A DNA stretch of 64,000 nt from Anniella stebbinsi. Lineage: Eukaryota; Chordata; Lepidosauria; Squamata; Anniellidae. The stretch is taken from positions 65,976,109-66,040,108 of the forward strand of contig JARDYH010000003.1 in assembly GCA_029215795.1 (NCBI GenBank). The letters are read 5' to 3'. Numbering within the stretch: position 1 is the first letter of the stretch; the number at the start of each line of letters is the position of its first letter. Of this stretch, positions 1 through 9,952 are shown in pieces. The translations under genes and the position numbers were made by a program. The notes under the pieces are model-generated. The model was not told where the DNA came from. It worked only from the letters and a program-made list of their open reading frames with translations, and did not search any database.

Positions 1-123
1 CTGTCTGTCTGTCTTGTTCTTTATTTCAGTGATTTTAACATTAAGATGTTACATAGAACAGTTTGTCTTAATTGTGTCTGTGAAATCAGACATGTGACCA
101 AGGCCAGGTTCAGGTGGGCACGA

Positions 124-189
124 CCCTTGAGGGCTGGGCATGTTGGTGGGCATGCCCCCTTGGGGGCTGGGCATGTTGGTGGGCATGTT
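124..189. repeat. 33-bp tandem duplication
   Basis: Two adjacent copies of a unit of about 31 bp (CCCTTGRGGGCTGGGCATG followed by TTGGTGGGCATG) lie 33 bp apart at 124-154 and 157-187, differing at one base. It is GC-rich against AT-rich flanks. No coding role is seen. Confidence 0.8.
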
Positions 190-1010
190 ATAAACCCTGT
201 AATTGCTTTTGTTCATCTCCTCAAGTTCTAAAACATATGAGAGAGCTTATGTATATAATCTTCTTAATGGTGAAATATCCAACTTTGTGATGCCTATTAA
301 GCATAATTTAAGTGTGATGACTATTGATCAGTGGTTAGAGATAGGAAAGTTAAACTCAAAATCTGCATCCAGAAACCTGCTGGTGCTCCTGGCTCATGGA
401 GACAGAGTCTCAAGACCTCTCTCTCTCTTTTATCAGAATGGCATGGAAATCAGCTTCGCTCAAAATCTCCTCATAGAGCTGATCTAGTAATAGGAAAGAA
501 ATATGTGGGATCAAACCACAATTTGCACACTTGGTTTGAACATAGCCCTAACCCATGGTTCATTTAACCCATAGTTAGTTATTCTATCCAGGATTGTCTG
601 GCTTACAAACCAACCGTGAATTATTTTCTCAATCCTTAGGATCTAGATTGCTTGTTTCCTTCTTCTTTTGCCTGCTCTGTCCCTGTATTCCAAATGCCTT
701 TGCAGTGCTTAAGTACTGACATGTAGTGTGGTTGGGGTTTTGCACCACTGACGCATGCCACCTCTGCAGCCTGGTGAAACAACCCATGAACAGCCTACAG
801 TTCTGGTTTCATACATAACGTTCCAGTGTTCTGGCTCACATGGGGAGCTTCCACGGATGCAGGAGACTATCCTCTTCAGGCAGCCACCCTCCACGAGTTA
901 AGCACAATGAATGTGATAATGAAGAGGGGCACCAGGGGTCCCTCTTACTGTATGTTTGTTCTGTCCAGGTACAGAACATCTGAATAGGGCTTAAGATTCT
1001 TTAGATCCTA
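190..1010. other. No gene seen; AT-rich unique DNA
   Basis: No convincing coding region or RNA gene is seen. Short open frames here lack family motifs. A stretch near 530-620 with repeated 'ccatggtt/ccatagtt' words may be an old DNA-transposon remnant, but the borders are unclear. Confidence 0.5.
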
Positions 1011-1111
1011 AGGGCCAAACTAAATCTTCTAATCACACAAGGAAGAGCTATGCATAATTGTGGAAATCATGCTCTACTATGTGTGATTAGAAGAATGTTT
1101 AGTCTGGCCCT
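1011..1111. mobile_element. Short inverted-repeat element (MITE, Harbinger-like)
   Basis: The two ends are mutual reverse complements over about 28 bp: the left starts AGGGCCAAACTAAAT and the right ends AGTCTGGCCCT. If the termini are GGGCCARACT, the flanking trinucleotide on both sides is TAA. A 3-bp TWA-type duplication is typical of PIF/Harbinger elements. There is no coding capacity. A related half element lies at 11,675-11,722 and a possible third end at 62,226. The superfamily is inferred from the 3-bp duplication and the GGGCC end. Confidence 0.65.
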
Positions 1112-1334
1112 AAGTCATTTTGTATAAGAAAAAAATGAAATATATCCCCCCAAAGAATAGAAAGACAATAGAAATCAGCACTGTGTGAATTCTGACTTTT
1201 GTTCAGAGTTGGCAGATTCATTGGGCACACTTGCAACAAAATAGCAGCTAGTTTTGGTTCTTCTCAACAAATCTGTTCCTCATCTCAATGTTTCTGCTTT
1301 CATCACCATCTAAGAAAATCTTCCCAATCTGTAC

Positions 1335-1524
1335 ATAGGAAAAAGACTTATACTGAGTCAGACCATTGGTCCATTTAGCCCAGTATTGTCAACACTGACT
1401 GGCAGCAGCTCTTCAGGGTTCCAGGTAGAGATCTTCCAAGCCCTAGTTGGAGATGCCAGGGTTTGAAACTGGGATATTTCCATGCAAAGCACGTGCTCTA
1501 TCACACTTAGCTATAGCCCCTTCC
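1335..1524 (-). mobile_element. tRNA-derived SINE, minus strand
   Basis: Read on the minus strand, the element opens with a tRNA-like head. It has an A-box-like 'tagctaagtgtgatagagca' and a B-box-like 'gtttcaaaccc' about 45 bp further on. The body then runs through 'gaagagctgctgccagtca' and ends in 'tctgactcagtataagtc'. The same head and body occur on the plus strand at 51,470-51,800 and, decayed, at 9,800-9,952. This is a Pol III SINE of the type abundant in squamates. The exact family name cannot be fixed from sequence alone. Confidence 0.8.
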
Positions 1525-1619
1525 TAAAGATGCTTGGTTAGTAGTTACCACTCTGTTAAACTTGGAAGCCCACATTTTCCATATGATGTCTTCTCACAGT
1601 CTTTTTTTAAAAAGGGTCT

Positions 1620-1690
1620 TAAGAACATAAGAGCAGCCATGCTAGATCAGACCTAAGGTGTATCTAGTCCAGCATTGTGTTCACACAGGA
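1620..1690 (-). mobile_element. CR1-like LINE 3' end fragment
   Basis: The run 'aagaacataagagcagccat' followed by 'gctagatcagacc' is the reverse complement of the conserved 3' end of the CR1-like family. That end is seen in plus orientation at 57,165-57,215 and in minus orientation at 12,992-13,180 and 22,885-23,145. Only about 70 bp remain; the copy is broken at 1,690 where an inverted duplication begins. Confidence 0.7.
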
Positions 1691-1880
1691 GCCTGCTATT
1701 TATGCCCCAGTCCCCAAAGTTGTTGCAGCTGGGAATGAGGTGGCACTTTGCTGGCCCTGAGTCTGTGAAACTTCTCAGCTGCCTCCTTACAAACTCAGGG
1801 CTAGCAAAGTCCCACCCCACTCCCAGTTGCAACAACTTTGGGGACTGGGGCATAAAAAGCAGACTCCTGCAGGGCGCTAC
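1686..1880. repeat. Inverted duplication with ~80-bp arms
   Basis: The left arm (about 1,690-1,768) and right arm (about 1,793-1,875) are reverse complements of each other at roughly 85-90% identity. Both contain 'atgccccagtccccaaag' and 'actttgctRgccctgag'. The loop is about 20 bp. It sits directly between a CR1 3' fragment and an L2 3' end. It may be a MITE or a fold-back duplication; no clear target duplication was found. Confidence 0.75.
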
Positions 1881-1984
1881 CGAAGAGGGCACCACCAAAG
1901 GGGATTGCCCCTTATGGGAGCCACTTCGGGGGGGGGGTACATGAGGACGAGGACCTGTTCCCCTGCTCAAAAGGAGTGAGAGGG

Positions 1985-2572
1985 GCTGCTTGCTTCCAGT
2001 TTTTGATTGCAGGACTGCCTCCACTGTCCGGGCCCAATTCAAAGTGCTGGTACTAACATTTAAAGCCCTAAACGGCTTGGGGCCAGGATATCTAAAGGAA
2101 CGCCTCCTCCCATATGTACCTGCCCAGACCCTAAGATCATCTACAGGGGTCCTTCTCCGTGAGCCCCTGCCAAAGGAAGTGAGGCAGGTGGCCACTAGGA
2201 GGAGGGCTTTCTCTGCTGTGGCACCCCGGCTGTGGAATGAGCTCCCCAGAGAGGTTCGCCTGGCGCCTACTTTGTACTCTTTTCGTCGCCAGGTGAAGAC
2301 CTTTTTATTCTCCCGGTATTTTAACAGTTAAATTAACTCAATTTTAATCCTTGCTGTTTTAAATTTGTATTTTAATCTGTATTAATTCCTGCTGCTTGGT
2401 TTTATTCTGGTTGTGTTTTTATATTGTATGTTATTCTGTGTTTTTAGATTGTGCCTTGTTTTATATATTTTAAAATGATTTCATGGTTTTAATTTTTGTG
2501 AACCGCCCAGAGAGCTTCAGCTATGGGGCGGTATAAAAATGCAATAAATAAATAAATAAATAAACATTGTGT
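1985..2572 (+). pseudogene. L2-type LINE 3' end (ORF2 C-terminus and 3' UTR)
   Basis: The open frame at 1,990-2,331 gives the C-terminal tail of an L2-clade reverse transcriptase polyprotein. Recognisable parts are FKVLVLTFKALNGLGPGYL, the RAFSAVAPRLWNELPREVR block, and a closing FRRQVKTFLF. The 3' UTR follows, with 'aaccgcccagagagcttcag' and 'ctatggggcggtataaa', and ends in an (AAAT)n tail at 2,545-2,570. Only the last 110 or so codons survive, so this is a 5'-truncated retrotransposed copy without enzymatic function. Its last 100 bp recur as short tails at 41,295, 63,520 and, inverted, at 39,540, 40,120 and 44,735. Confidence 0.88.
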
Positions 2573-2990
2573 GAGCGGAGGTGATGGGAGTCAGGGAGCA
2601 GCCATCAGAGTTACATGGAGCAGAGGGAGATACAGAGTGGGGAGACAGTTACACCTTAATGAGAGAGGGTACAGCAACAGGGTGCAGTCTGTCCCCAAAC
2701 TATCCCCCAACTCAAATAAACTGGATGGCTCTGGCAACAGACCCACTGGGTTGAAATTGCTGCTGGTGAATGCCAGTTTGTTGAATGGTAAAACAACTGC
2801 TATCCAGGACTTGATCCTGGATGAGCATGCTGACCTGGCCTGTTTTACAGAGACCTGGTTGGATAAAGTTTGGGGAGTTAATTTCTCTCAGCTTTGCCCA
2901 CCAGGGTTCTCTGTCCAGCAACAAACAAGACTGGGGTGGGTGGGAGGTGGAGTAGCAGTGGTCTTTCGGGATCCCATCCCCCTGACCAGG
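2573..2990 (+). pseudogene. L2-type LINE, 5' part (endonuclease start)
   Basis: The frame from 2,571 encodes the start of L2 ORF2. It aligns with the minus-strand copy at 48,465 (here SQGAAIRVTWSRGRYRVGR). It then has the apurinic-like endonuclease beginning LLLVNASLLNGKTTAIQDL, the ETWL motif and GGVAVVFRD. The usual metal-binding and catalytic residues further on (GDFN, the SWTDH region) are missing, because the copy jumps at 2,991 to a sequence about 1.8 kb downstream in the full element. It is non-functional. Confidence 0.85.
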
Positions 2991-3023
2991 CCCCTTCCAA
3001 CTCTACTATTCTATGATTCTATG
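2991..3023 (+). mobile_element. ~30-bp CR1 3' terminal sequence at a deletion junction
   Basis: The sequence 'ccccttccaactctactatt' followed by 'ctatgattctatga' is the typical extreme 3' end of CR1 elements, with its short ATTCTATG repeat. The same terminus closes the CR1 copy at 49,842. It lies exactly where the host L2 copy skips from the endonuclease to the C-terminal part of ORF2. A CR1 insertion coupled to deletion is one explanation. Confidence 0.7.
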
Positions 3024-3403
3024 ACTGGATGAAGGCAAACAAATTGAAGCTTAATCCAGACAATACAGAGGTGTTCCTGGTCAGTCAAAAGGCAGATCAG
3101 GGAATAGGGATTCAGCTTGCGCTGGATGGGGTTACACCCAGTTTGGGTGTACTCCTAGATTCAGCCCTGAGCCTGGATGCCCAGGTCTTGGCAGTGTCCA
3201 GGAATGTATTTGCATAGTTAAAGTTAGAGTCACAGTTATTCCCATTCCTAGAAATGTCTGACCTGGCCATGGTGACACACGTTTTAATTACATCCCATTT
3301 GGATTACTGTAAAGTGCTCTACACGGGGTTGCCTTTGAAGAGTGTTCAGAAACTTCAGCTGGTTCAAAGAGCTGCAGCCAGACTGTTGACTGGGGCTGGT
3401 TAC
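3024..3403 (+). pseudogene. L2-type LINE, ORF2 region after the reverse transcriptase domain
   Basis: The frame at 3,029-3,217 reads MKANKLKLNPDNTEVFLV, matching MRKNKLKLNPDKMEVLAV in the minus-strand copy near 46,230. It continues with degraded sequence for the 'tsrLDYCnaLy.GLPlk..qrLQlvQnaAARLl' segment, visible at 3,290-3,390. Insertion of a hAT-like element at 3,403/3,404 interrupts it; the rest resumes at 4,969. Several stops and frameshifts are present. Confidence 0.85.
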
Positions 3404-3548
3404 TAGGGGTGTGCACGGACCCCCCGGATCGGATCGGGACCCGGATCGGGACCTCCAATTTTGTCCCGGACCGGTTCGGACAAAATCGGAGGCCCCCCGG
3501 ACCGGATCGAGTCCGATCCCGACCCAAAAATCGTAAATCTTTCGATCG

Positions 3549-3612
3549 GCCGCCATTTTTTTCCCCATAGACTTGCATTGCAATGCAAGTCTATGAGGAA
3601 AAAATGGCGGCG
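3549..3612. repeat. Near-perfect 64-bp hairpin inside the hAT-like element
   Basis: GCCGCCAT followed by a T-run and 'ccccatagacttgcattg' mirrors 'caatgcaagtctatgagg' with an A-run and ATGGCGGC. The stem is about 30 bp with almost no loop, and marks the left border of the GC-rich interior. Confidence 0.85.
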
Positions 3613-3794
3613 GGTGGGTGAGGGGGGGCCTAACTCCCTCCCTCCCCGGGGCCGTCCGCTGTGGACGGCCCCGGCAGGTAAGCCCCCTCCCCCGCGCTCC
3701 CTACCCCCCCTGGGGCCGCCCGCTTCCATCCGCTGGCGCCCGCGGGCGCCAGCGGATAGAAGCGGACGGCTCCGGGGGGGGGGGTAAGCCCCCT

Positions 3795-4716
3795 TCCCCG
3801 CCACTGCTTACCTTCTCGGCCCATCCGCTCCCGTCCGGCGCCGGCGGCTACTACCAGCGGGCTCCGCGGCCTACTCTCGAGTAGCGCACCGGGTGATGAC
3901 ATCACCCGGCGCGCCACCCTAGAGCAGGCCGCGGAGCCTGCTGGTAGTAGTAGGCGCCGGCGCCGGACGGGAGCCGCCGGGCCGGGAAGGTAAGGGCCCC
4001 CCTCCCCCCTCCGCGCGCCCCCTCCTCCCCTCCACGCACCCCCTGCTTACCTTCCCGGCCCGGCGGCTCCCGTCCGGCGCCGGCGCCTACTACTACCAGC
4101 AGGCTCCGCGGCCTGCTCTAGAGTAGCGCGCCGGGTGATGACATCACCCGGTGCGCCACCCTAGAGCAGGCCGCGGAGCCTGCTGGTAGTAGTAGGCGCC
4201 GGCGCCGGACGGGAGCCGCCGGGCCGGGAAGGTAAGGGCCCCCCTCCCCCCTCCGCGCGCCCCCTCCTCCCCTCCACGCACCCCCTGCTTACCTTCCCGG
4301 CCCGGCGGCTCCCGTCCGGCGCCGGCGCCTACTACTACCAGCAGGCTCCGCGGCCTGCTCTAGAGTAGCGCGCCGGGTGATGACATCACCCGGCGCGCCA
4401 CCCTAGAGCAGGCCGCGGAGCCTGCTGGTAGTAGTAGGCTCCGGCGCCGGACGGGAGCCGCCGGGCCGGGAAGGTAAGGGGCCCCCTCCCCCCTCCGCGC
4501 GCCCCCTCCTCCCCTCCACGCACTCCCTGCTTACCTTCTCGGCCCGTCCGCTCCCGTCCGGGGCCGGCGGCTACCACCAGCAGGCTCCGCGGCCTGCTCT
4601 AGAGTAGCGCACCGGGTGATGACATCACCCGGCGCGCCACCCTAGAGCAGGCCGCGGAGCCCGCTGGTAGTAGCTGCTAGTGCTGGACGGGAGCAGACGG
4701 GCCGAGAAGGTAAGCG
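3795..4716. repeat. Four tandem ~240-bp palindromic units
   Basis: Each unit is itself an inverted repeat of roughly 190 bp centred on GGGTGATGACATCACCC (centres near 3,898, 4,140, 4,382 and 4,621). The arms carry 'ctccgcggcctgctctagag' and 'gcaggccgcggagcctgctg'. Spacings measured at the plus-strand GGTAAG of successive units (3,989, 4,231, 4,473, 4,709) are 242, 242 and 236 bp. The inner units differ at only a few bases, so the array was homogenised or amplified recently. Confidence 0.88.
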
Positions 4717-4968
4717 CCCCCCTCCTCCCCCCCCCGCTGTCCACTTTCATCGGCGGGCGCCCGCTGGCGCCCGCCAATGGAAGCGGCGGTGGGTGCCAGT
4801 GGGCGCCCGCCGATCCGCCGATCCGCCGAACCGGTTCGGAGCCTTTTCGGACCGGTTCGGATTGGATCGGCCGATCCAGCTGCGGGATCGGAAATCGGAT
4901 AATTTATCCGATTTCCCACTGGACCGGACTCGGATCGTGGATCGGGTCCGATCCAGTGCACATCCCTA

Positions 4969-5528
4969 CTGGTTACAGGGAGCATACAACTTCCCTGTTA
5001 CAACAGCTCCACTGGCTTCAATTCTGTTTCCAGGCACAATTCAAAGTGCTGGTTATGACCTATACAGCCCTATATGGCTTTAGTCCAGGTTATCTGAAAT
5101 ACTGTATTCTCCCATGTGAGCCTGCCTGTGCTCTGAGATCTTCAGGGGAGGTCTTGCTGTCAGTCCCACCATCATCACAGGAATGCCTGATGGGAACATG
5201 GGAGAAGGCCTTCTCAGTGGCTGTTCCAAGGCTCTGGAACTCCCTTCCCAGGGAGGCTAGACTGGCTCCCTCCTTTTACACTTTTGGAGGCAGGCAAAAA
5301 CTTTTTTGTTCTGACAGGCCTTTGGGAATACTCTGGACCTGTGTTAATGTAGTGGATTTTTGGAAATTGTTATTTGCTTTTTTTTAAAAAATAATGTTTT
5401 TAATATTACAGTGTGTTTAATTCTATTTTAACTTTTGCAAATTTATATCTATATGTTTTAATTGTATATGTTTTGATCGTGCAAAATGCCTTGAGTCCTA
5501 GTTTGGGGAAAAAGTAGGATATAAATAA
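4969..5528 (+). pseudogene. L2-type LINE 3' end (continuation of the split copy)
   Basis: After the second CTGGTTAC, the frame 4,680-5,387 contains LEINE sequence from about 4,985: 'LLQQLHWLQFCFQAQFKVLV', MTYTALYGFSPGYLKY, AFSVAVPRLWNSLPREARL and a closing 'FYTFGGRQKLF'. The 3' UTR runs to the AT-rich tail near 5,525. The upstream residues of that open frame belong to the inserted element and are not a real fusion protein. Confidence 0.87.
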
Positions 5529-5665
5529 TAATAAGAAGAACAACAACAACAACAATAATTTCACTGCTCACCCCTGATTCCAGATAATTTGTGAACAGCA
5601 TGAAAAGCATTGGCCCTAATACAGATCCCTGTGGGACCCACTTTAAACTTCCCTACATTGAGAGA
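5529..5665 (-). pseudogene. CR1-like reverse transcriptase fragment
   Basis: On the minus strand, 5,640 to about 5,555 reads a clear VPQGSVLGPMLF motif followed by LFTNYLESGVSSE. This matches the region just upstream of the YxDD site in CR1 reverse transcriptases. Fewer than 30 codons are conserved and no downstream catalytic motif follows. It directly abuts the L2 tail and its (AAT/AAC) run. Confidence 0.65.
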
Positions 5666-8600
5666 ATTTACTGTTTATTCCTACTCTCTGCTTTCTGTTC
5701 TTATTTTATAAAGAAGAGCTTTTTAAGCTCTCTAAAGAAATTTCTAACATGTATTCAAGACCAAACATGAATAGATTCAAAGGGTATAGTTATGTTTAAT
5801 ATTTTAGGTGCCATAGGACTGTGCAACGTACTATCAGGTTTTATTGTAGCAAAATACTTCATGGGAAAATGATTGCATAGGATACACAATCTTGTTAGCA
5901 CCCATGACCTACTATACTCACAATCAAGGTGGTTAAGCCAGTGCTAAGAGGATTACATTTCCCTACCCTTTCAATGCTTTATACAGAAAGCAGAGACCAT
6001 CACTTGTGCCTACTAATGGAAAACAGAACCAGGTGAAGTAGTTATTTCATAAGGGTGTGATCATATGCACATAGAGTGTGCAGGAATGCAACAATCAAGT
6101 GCACAATTACAATATGAATCAAAACACAAACAATCAAACCACTTGAACGTGTATATTGCCTTTTGACACTACCAGCTTGATCATTAATTATATATTCCTG
6201 TGAAGGAAATCAGCCAATCAAAGAAACTGCTTTGGTTGAGATAGAATTAGTGACCACAACTACACAATTGGATGAAGTTTAATCTAACATATATGTTTTG
6301 GGTATTTAGCCTATGTACTAGAAATAAAATAAGACTTTTTCCCAATTAGGTTTAAGAAACATGCTGTTTCATGGCAGCGGTATTAGAGTGACTCTTAAGC
6401 AATCCCTGTTTTGTATTCACAGAGTTATCAAAAGAAAGCCATTGACAAATTGGCTCAAACCAAAGGACGGCACGCTCTATTGGGAAAATAATGTTCACAA
6501 ACATAAGATCATAGTGCAGCACACAAGCTACATTGACTGCATCACACTCATCTCTATTACTCTTTTGATCTTGCATCAAATGGAAGAAAATTAAAATAAT
6601 GCCTCCTTTGGGATCTTGCTGTTAAATAGTAAATGCTTAAGAAGCAGGTTGACCTCAAACAGTCTGAATGAGAAAGAAAGAACAGAAATTGCATTTCAGT
6701 AAAGCTACTTAGTAAACCTTGATTTCATTAAACCTCTTAAAAACACTTATTTTCTGTAAGGTTGATCCAGTTTATGTCACTCTACTGAACCAGTGCAGCA
6801 AAAAGCCAGAAGATATCAAAGAAGGATCATACTTTGACAGGAAGTGGTTATTAAACAATTAAAATAGAGTAACCAATTCCCTGGCTGTCATAAGGGGAAT
6901 GCTGCTCAACTGATTGCTGGAAAAAAAAGTGAGCTGTGCAATGGATCATTTTTGTGCATGCATGTGAGAATGGTATTGTTTGCCGGGGTTATCATTTCTG
7001 GGTGGGTGGGCATGCGTGTGCAGGCAAACTTTTGGTTTTGGCTCGTCTCACTGTCAACATGTGATCCACAAATACTTTTCCCCAAAGAAATGCAGCCATC
7101 AGGCGGTGGAGGGGTTGGAGAGAGAAAGGTTTTCCAGAGCCTTCCTAGAGGAAGATGACACATGGGCAGAGAACTTCATGGCACACATTCCTAAAAATTT
7201 TCAGGGTGGCCTGAAGGACCCACAAAGTTCAGATGCTAAGGACAAACCCCAACTAAATTTATGCAGAAACATTAACTTAGGCTACCCTTCATAGGGCCTA
7301 GGGTATGTCATAGTATCGGGAAATGTGGATAGTTTAACTGAAAACCCATTTTAACCTTAAATAAAGATGTTTAGCTCCTTAGGATAAGCTACAGAAACAT
7401 TTGTGCACAGCTGTAAATTGGTGAATGTCACAAACATCTGCTTATAAATAATTATATTTCTGAGACTATTATAGCCATTTTTAAAATACATGTTTTTGGC
7501 ATGACCTTCAGCGTTCTTAGTCACAGAAAGTACAAACACTGTTCTAAATGTGGCAGAACAAACAATTATATTTTAAAAGGTTACTGCTTGTTACATATTT
7601 CATCCTAAATATCATTACCATTAAGCCATTCATAAAAGTGGACATGAAATTTATTGTTTCACTTGCTTTCTTGCCACCATTTTTTTCCAGAAAGCTCTTA
7701 CATTTTCCTAATGTGGATATCAGTACTACGAAATTTGTATATATAGGGTCAACATGGATCTTTATGTGCTAATGTTGCTGCAAAGTTTAATGGGAATTTT
7801 GCACTATTAAAATCATTATTGCAAACGTTTCAGGGATTACACATGACTGAGCATTCATTCCACTGCTTAACCAGAAAGGAGTTGAGCCTTTGCAAGCATT
7901 CCAGTAGAATGCTTGAGCATTTTGTCCAAGTGCTCATAAAAAGGGCAAAGAGCCCATAAAAGGGCCCACCAGCTTCCCCTTTCACTGCCCCAAGGTTCAG
8001 AAACTTACCTTGGAGATGGACAAAGGAAGGCAGCAACACACACTTTCAAGGCTCCAGAGACCAGGACCAGAGATTAGGATGCTACACACATTTCTGCCAA
8101 TGAGAATGCCCTTGAAGACAAGCTGTGATCGAAGTATTCAAAAGGCCATTTAAACATACCAAAGTCTATAGAACAAGTCCACCTTCGTGGAATGTTCAGT
8201 GTCTCTTCTCTCTGCTTGATCTATGAAATGAAGGGTAATGGTTTCCTGTCTTAGTAGGTAATTTTTATCTTACCAGTAATGCTGTCCGCCACTGCGGGTG
8301 CCACAACAAAGCCACTTGATAGCTAGCTGCCATGCAGCACTGGTAATGTATGAATGCTCACTTCAGTGCAAAGGGTAATGTGGAAGCACAGTTCTGTCCA
8401 ACTGACTTACAAATGTGTGTATTTTTTTGCTACATCGCACTCTTAAAAAAATAGAAATCAGGTTAAGTACTATGATCAGATACCTCTATAGGATTGTGAA
8501 TTGTACAGGCTTTAAGAAATTTGTCTTTGCATTTTAGCTCTAATAGCGAGTAGGCCTTTGTAACAGCTAAATGTGTATTTAACTTAACAAGCCAATCCTT

Positions 8601-9404
8601 GTCCAGGGCAAGCCCTTTATGTATAAAATGCTTTTGCATACAAAGTGACATTCACATTAAAAAAATGTACAATATAGATGTTTTCATGGTTAATTGACAC
8701 ACATTATACCACACTTACTAGTTTAGTTCTATTTTCTTCACTTCTAATTTTGTATTCCAAAGAGAAGAAAAGCAGATTTTCAGCTGATCTCATGAAAACT
8801 CTGCTATGGCAAATGAGTAACCAACCTGTGTGCATTGGAGTACAGCTGGAAAGAATGCTAATTCTCTGCTTCAATGCTGCCTTCAAAGAGATTATTCAAG
8901 CCTTCCTCTGACATGGAACAGAGTGATCAGCCAGCAATGAGTATGAATGAAAATAACCTTTATCCGCCTTAACAAAAAGGTAAACTAAAAATGCAGTCAA
9001 TCATGCCCTAATTATTTACTTTTAGTTAGAGAAAAGGGGGGGAAGAGAAGTGAACTGGTCTAGGTTTGCAAATGTGGTTTAAAAGGCAAATACAATCCAG
9101 AATTGTATATATTTTGGTAGGAAAATGTCTACTGTAAAAATATGAAGCAGTGATGTCACCTAAAGACAGATTTAAACCACACATTTCTGTCCTCATCTCA
9201 AATGCTAAAAATATTGTACTTTAAATTCGTGACCCTTTTGGTATTTGAGATTCTGACCCAGATTCCTTTAGGTGTCATTACTCCTTGTTTTTATTCTTGT
9301 TTATCACAAACATTCAATACAGCCCCAAATCCTTAGTTTGCTTTAACATATTTCTGATCCATGGTGCAAATCTTTTTCAAGCTGAAAAGCTATACAAACT
9401 AGTA
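5666..9404. other. No recognisable gene; mostly unique AT-rich DNA
   Basis: No conserved protein motif, RNA gene or clear mobile element was recognised across this 3.7 kb. A consensus minus-strand splice donor (AAG|GTAAGT) lies at 8,006-8,014; see findings. Open frames up to 104 codons here look like chance frames without family features. Confidence 0.5.
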
Positions 9405-9475
9405 CATCAGATTGATGTAAGTGGGATTTACTTCTGAGTAGATAGGCATAGGATTGTATTGCATATAGCCCTTCC
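9405..9475 (-). mobile_element. Short MITE-like repeat fragment
   Basis: The run 'gtgggatttacttctgagta' followed by 'gataggcataggattgta' is the reverse complement of a dispersed word set also found at 18,858, 34,882, 52,055 and 53,088 ('gcaatcctatgcatg', 'acttactcc'). It is probably a small palindromic DNA-transposon derivative. Confidence 0.5.
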
Positions 9476-9799
9476 TATAACACCTCCAAAAAAGATTTAC
9501 TTGCATTGTGATGAACACCATGGCACTTTGAACAAAGATTTTCAGATTTCCAAATGAAGTGATGGAACTCTGAGATTGAATCAGTAGAAACCATAAACAG
9601 AGTCTCCTTTCAAACAGAATCAGCCAGGAAGCAATGGGCATGACTAGTTGCACATGCCAAGATGATGGTTAGACTGATAACTGTGAACAGCTGAACAGAC
9701 AGGAAATATCTTGTTTTTACATAACTTCACAGCTCAACCCATCATTTATAATACAGCTTATATAATTTATATAGGATTTACATCAGGTTAGACTGTTTT

Positions 9800-9952
9800 T
9801 CCTTCTAGCTCAGTATTGTCTATTCCAACTAGCAAAGGTCTTTCACATTATATTCTACTGCATCCTTTAAAGTGGGAGATGTCAAGCATTAAACCTAGCA
9901 TCTTCTGCATGTAAGACACATGCTCTACCACTGAACTATGGGCCCTCTTCCT
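9800..9952 (-). mobile_element. Decayed tRNA-derived SINE, minus strand
   Basis: The minus strand from 9,952 reads 'catagttcagtggtagagca' then a degraded B box 'aggtttaatgcttgacatct'. It is the same SINE type as at 1,335 and 51,470. The body past the B box is heavily diverged. Confidence 0.65.

Larger units (their letters stand above)
3404..4968. mobile_element. Non-autonomous hAT-like transposon, GC-rich palindrome array
   Basis: The termini are inverted repeats: left TAGGGGTGTGCACGGA, right (reverse complement) TAGGGATGTGCACTGGA. The flanking 8 bp CTGGTTAC is duplicated exactly (3,396-3,403 and 4,969-4,976), and removing the element restores the L2 sequence. An 8-bp duplication and this terminus fit the hAT superfamily. 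Subterminal regions contain iterated ATCGGATCGG-like words. The interior is extremely GC- and CpG-rich and holds about four tandem palindromic units of 236-242 bp. No transposase frame is seen, so it must have moved in trans. Confidence 0.9.

Noticed and set aside
1653..2195. 180-codon minus-strand frame
   Set aside because: It is antisense to the L2 C-terminus and crosses an inverted duplication; the sense frame shows the real homology.
3403..3917. Several proline/glycine/arginine-rich frames up to 133 codons
   Set aside because: They lie in the GC-rich interior of a non-autonomous transposon and occur on both strands at once.
4680..5387. 235-codon frame joining GC-rich sequence to an LWNSLP block
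   Set aside because: It is a read-through from the hAT-like insert into the L2 remnant, not a fusion gene.
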